Shown here: one piece after another, positions 1 through 5,547 of the stretch
Position numbering within the stretch: the stretch's first letter is position 1
How the letters are laid out: every line of letters starts with the position of its first letter
NCBI GenBank assembly: GCA_035352555.1
Contig: DAOPXW010000090.1
Location: forward strand, 1-5,547
DNA length: 5,547 bases
Direction of reading: 5' to 3'
Source of the DNA: UBA2922 sp035352555
GTDB taxonomy: Bacteria > Bacillota > Clostridia > Oscillospirales > Oscillospiraceae
Position numbers and translations under genes: made by a program
Notes under the pieces: generated by a model
Told to the model about the DNA's origin: nothing
Databases searched by the model: none
The model's input: only the letters and a program-made list of their open reading frames with translations

Positions 1-3227
<3,227 letters not shown>

Positions 3228-3229
3228 TT

Positions 3230-5547
<2,318 letters not shown>

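Overview
The window is a fragment of the bacterial rpoB-rpoC transcription operon. It carries two adjacent plus-strand genes for the two largest subunits of RNA polymerase, and both run off the window. The first (1-3227) encodes most of the beta subunit and lacks about the first 168 residues. The second (3230-5547) encodes roughly the first two thirds of beta-prime. Only two bases separate the rpoB stop from the rpoC ATG, and a strong Shine-Dalgarno sequence for rpoC lies inside the last rpoB codons, so the two are almost certainly co-transcribed and translated in near-coupled fashion.

The proteins are of Firmicutes/Clostridia type. Beta follows the Bacillus/Clostridium sequence pattern with a long acidic C-terminal tail. 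Beta-prime begins with the N-terminal zinc finger typical of Gram-positive polymerases and has Lys at the position tied to fidaxomicin sensitivity. Codon third positions are strongly G/C-biased and overall GC looks above 60% by eye. This suggests a high-GC member of the Clostridia, perhaps an Oscillospiraceae/Ruminococcaceae-like gut bacterium. The taxonomic call is inference from remembered family sequences; no search was run.

Layout: 1-3227 rpoB (5' partial); 3213-3220 Shine-Dalgarno sequence for rpoC; 3230-5547 rpoC (3' partial). Near the right edge (about 5495-5500) rpoC has an apparent one-base deletion. The expected reading continues in the next frame to the end of the window, so the in-frame stop at 5537-5539 is probably an artefact or a lesion, not the natural end. 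No intergenic stretch is longer than 2 bases, and I see no RNA gene, promoter, terminator, mobile element or CRISPR array.

This is a core housekeeping region, and I found no evidence of a new biological system. The points worth a second look are the rpoC frameshift, apparent lineage-specific insertions in both subunits, and residues at known drug-contact positions.
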